Source: Aquisalinus flavus
GTDB taxonomy: Bacteria > Pseudomonadota > Alphaproteobacteria > Caulobacterales > Parvularculaceae
Reading direction: 5' to 3'
Length of the DNA: 64,000 nt
Assembly (NCBI RefSeq): GCF_022559625.1
Contig: NZ_CP042288.1
Coordinates: 1-64,000, forward strand
Below are positions 63,198 to 64,000 of this stretch, piece after piece. A model generated the notes under the pieces. It was not told the DNA's origin, searched no databases, and saw only the letters and a list, made by a program, of their open reading frames with translations. Each line of letters begins with the position of its first letter. Position 1 is the stretch's first letter. The position numbers and the translations under genes are program-made.

Positions 63198-63614
63198 CTA
63201 CCAGTAAATAGCGCAGTAGGTCTCTTCGATAAAGCCGAGTTCTTCTGCCACCGCCATGAGACCCCCAATCGTGGCGTCATCGAAGCCCCGGCCGGTCAGG
63301 GAATCGGCCAGAGTGTCGTAGTGCTCCTGGGTACCGAACTCGTCAAATTTCAGCAGCTCCTGCAGGAACACCAGATAGGTGATGAAGTCCTGTTCGTTCA
63401 GATACGCGCCGGCTACGCCAAGCGAGCAGGCGCAGCTGGCCGACGCTTCGGCAGCGCTGTCATAGTACTGCGTCTGATCAGCCATGCAGATGCGCGTGAA
63501 TTCGGCGACGGCATCATCGAGAGTTGCGGGGGTCTGTTGCGCCGACGCAATCGTCATCGGCACAATGGCCGTCAGGCTGATCGCCAGAAGGCTTGTGATC
63601 GATTTGTTTTTCAC
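63198..63614 (-). CDS. small secreted hypothetical protein
   Basis: A 138-residue protein. GTG at 63614 is chosen because GAGGAG lies 7 bases upstream and a clean signal peptide follows (ITSLLAISLTAIVPMTIASA, cut before QQ). The mature part is acidic and helical, with Cys in RICMADQ, the close group SCACSLG, and ETYCAIYW at the very end. It is probably a periplasmic or secreted disulfide-containing protein. It precedes the avidin-like gene on the same strand with an 80-base gap to the 28-codon ORF. No family was recognised. Confidence 0.7.
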   Translation of the reverse strand: MKNKSITSLLAISLTAIVPMTIASAQQTPATLDDAVAEFTRICMADQTQYYDSAAEASASCACSLGVAGAYLNEQDFITYLVFLQELLKFDEFGTQEHYDTLADSLTGRGFDDATIGGLMAVAEELGFIEETYCAIYW

Positions 63615-63789
63615 CTGAAGGCTCCTCGTTCTTCCGGCCGCCATTCTGATCTTGCACAGAGTGCGCTGCAAGCTGAATAAATCCGCCTCCCGCAGTTTTT
63701 CCGGTTGCCTTTTGACGGCGCTCCTGTATTCAGGCCGGCTGGCCAAAACAAGCGATCATTCCAGCGATAGACAAAAGCAGGCTGATGTC

Positions 63790-64000
63790 ATGGATCACCA
63801 GGAGCGCGAAGAAGAAGGCACATCGCAGGAGGCAAGCGGGCAGGTGAAACGCCGCCTGGCCCTGTTCAGCGTCGCGCCCGGCAGCGACTGGCTCGTCGAA
63901 CTGGGCGCCACGCTGCGTCTCGCCTGGCCGCTGATCATTGCGCAGCTGGCGCAGATGGCGATCTTCACCACCGACACGCTGATGATGGGCTGGCTCGGCC
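63790..64000 (+). CDS. MATE family efflux transporter (partial, cut by window end)
   Basis: Seventy codons of a gene that continues past the window. After a charged N-terminus (MDHQEREEEGTSQEASGQ) comes the first NorM/MATE helix: LRLAWPLIIAQLAQMAIFTT then DTLMMGWLG. This is the same protein family as the complete MATE gene at 58418-59884 but a distant paralogue. The start ATG follows AGCAGG at long spacing. Confidence 0.8.
   Translation, partial: MDHQEREEEGTSQEASGQVKRRLALFSVAPGSDWLVELGATLRLAWPLIIAQLAQMAIFTTDTLMMGWLG

Overview
This is a 64 kb chromosomal window of a GC-rich alphaproteobacterium. The evidence for that class is the cell-cycle methyltransferase CcrM next to rnhB, a separate F0 operon with split b and b' subunits, and the mutY / DUF721(DciA) / DsbA-like / smc neighbourhood. 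Together with many small secreted and lipoprotein genes and TonB-dependent uptake, this suggests a marine dimorphic lineage such as Hyphomonadaceae or Maricaulales; that placement is an inference. Almost all of the window has high-GC codon use. Two stretches are visibly AT-rich and look acquired: the nuclease-like remnant at 1-450 and the restriction-modification cassette at 14.9-17.3 kb.

Layout. 0.4-13 kb: ubiD-type decarboxylase, a Met-rich lipoprotein, a tricorn-type hydrolase, CPBP protease, ada, an EAL phosphodiesterase, an esterase lipoprotein, a glyoxalase-fold protein, a DUF427-DUF924 fusion and argC. 13-17.3 kb: Kef antiporter, then a NaeI-type endonuclease, C5-cytosine methyltransferase and divergent vsr. 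17.4-21.6 kb: DUF1800, DUF1501 and a GH5 glucanase. 21.6-26 kb: yaiI, scoAB, AbgT transporter and a PNPOx-like protein. 26.1-29.7 kb: an iron-uptake operon with a Fur-box-like site, TonB receptor, PepSY protein and a 38-residue membrane peptide. 29.7-36.7 kb: gamma-carbonic anhydrase, lipoproteins, a double ABC ATPase, a ZIP transporter and queCED. 36.7-42 kb: F0 operon atpI-B-E-F'-F and amtB. 42.5-49.9 kb: smc, two DsbA-like lipoproteins, dciA and divergent mutY. 50-53.4 kb: MFS transporter, ccrM and rnhB. 53.5-55.8 kb: a hydrolase / membrane protein / XRE regulator operon behind two operators, then higBA. 55.8-64 kb: radical SAM protein, paired glycosyltransferases, MATE, alcohol dehydrogenase, entericidin-like peptide, dipeptidase, an avidin-family protein, a small secreted protein and the start of a second MATE gene.

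Main points of interest: a secreted avidin-family protein that keeps most of the streptavidin biotin contacts, preceded by a 28-codon ORF whose stop overlaps its alternative GTG start; a NaeI-type R-M-Vsr cassette; a 73-bp dispersed repeat present twice with one mismatch; a second palindromic repeat family at 2.1 and 51.3 kb; twin TGTCA-N8-TGACA operators; clustered GANTC sites in the ccrM leader; and several small genes outside normal ORF cut-offs (38, 58, 47 and 28 codons). No tRNA, rRNA, CRISPR array, transposase or prophage was seen.
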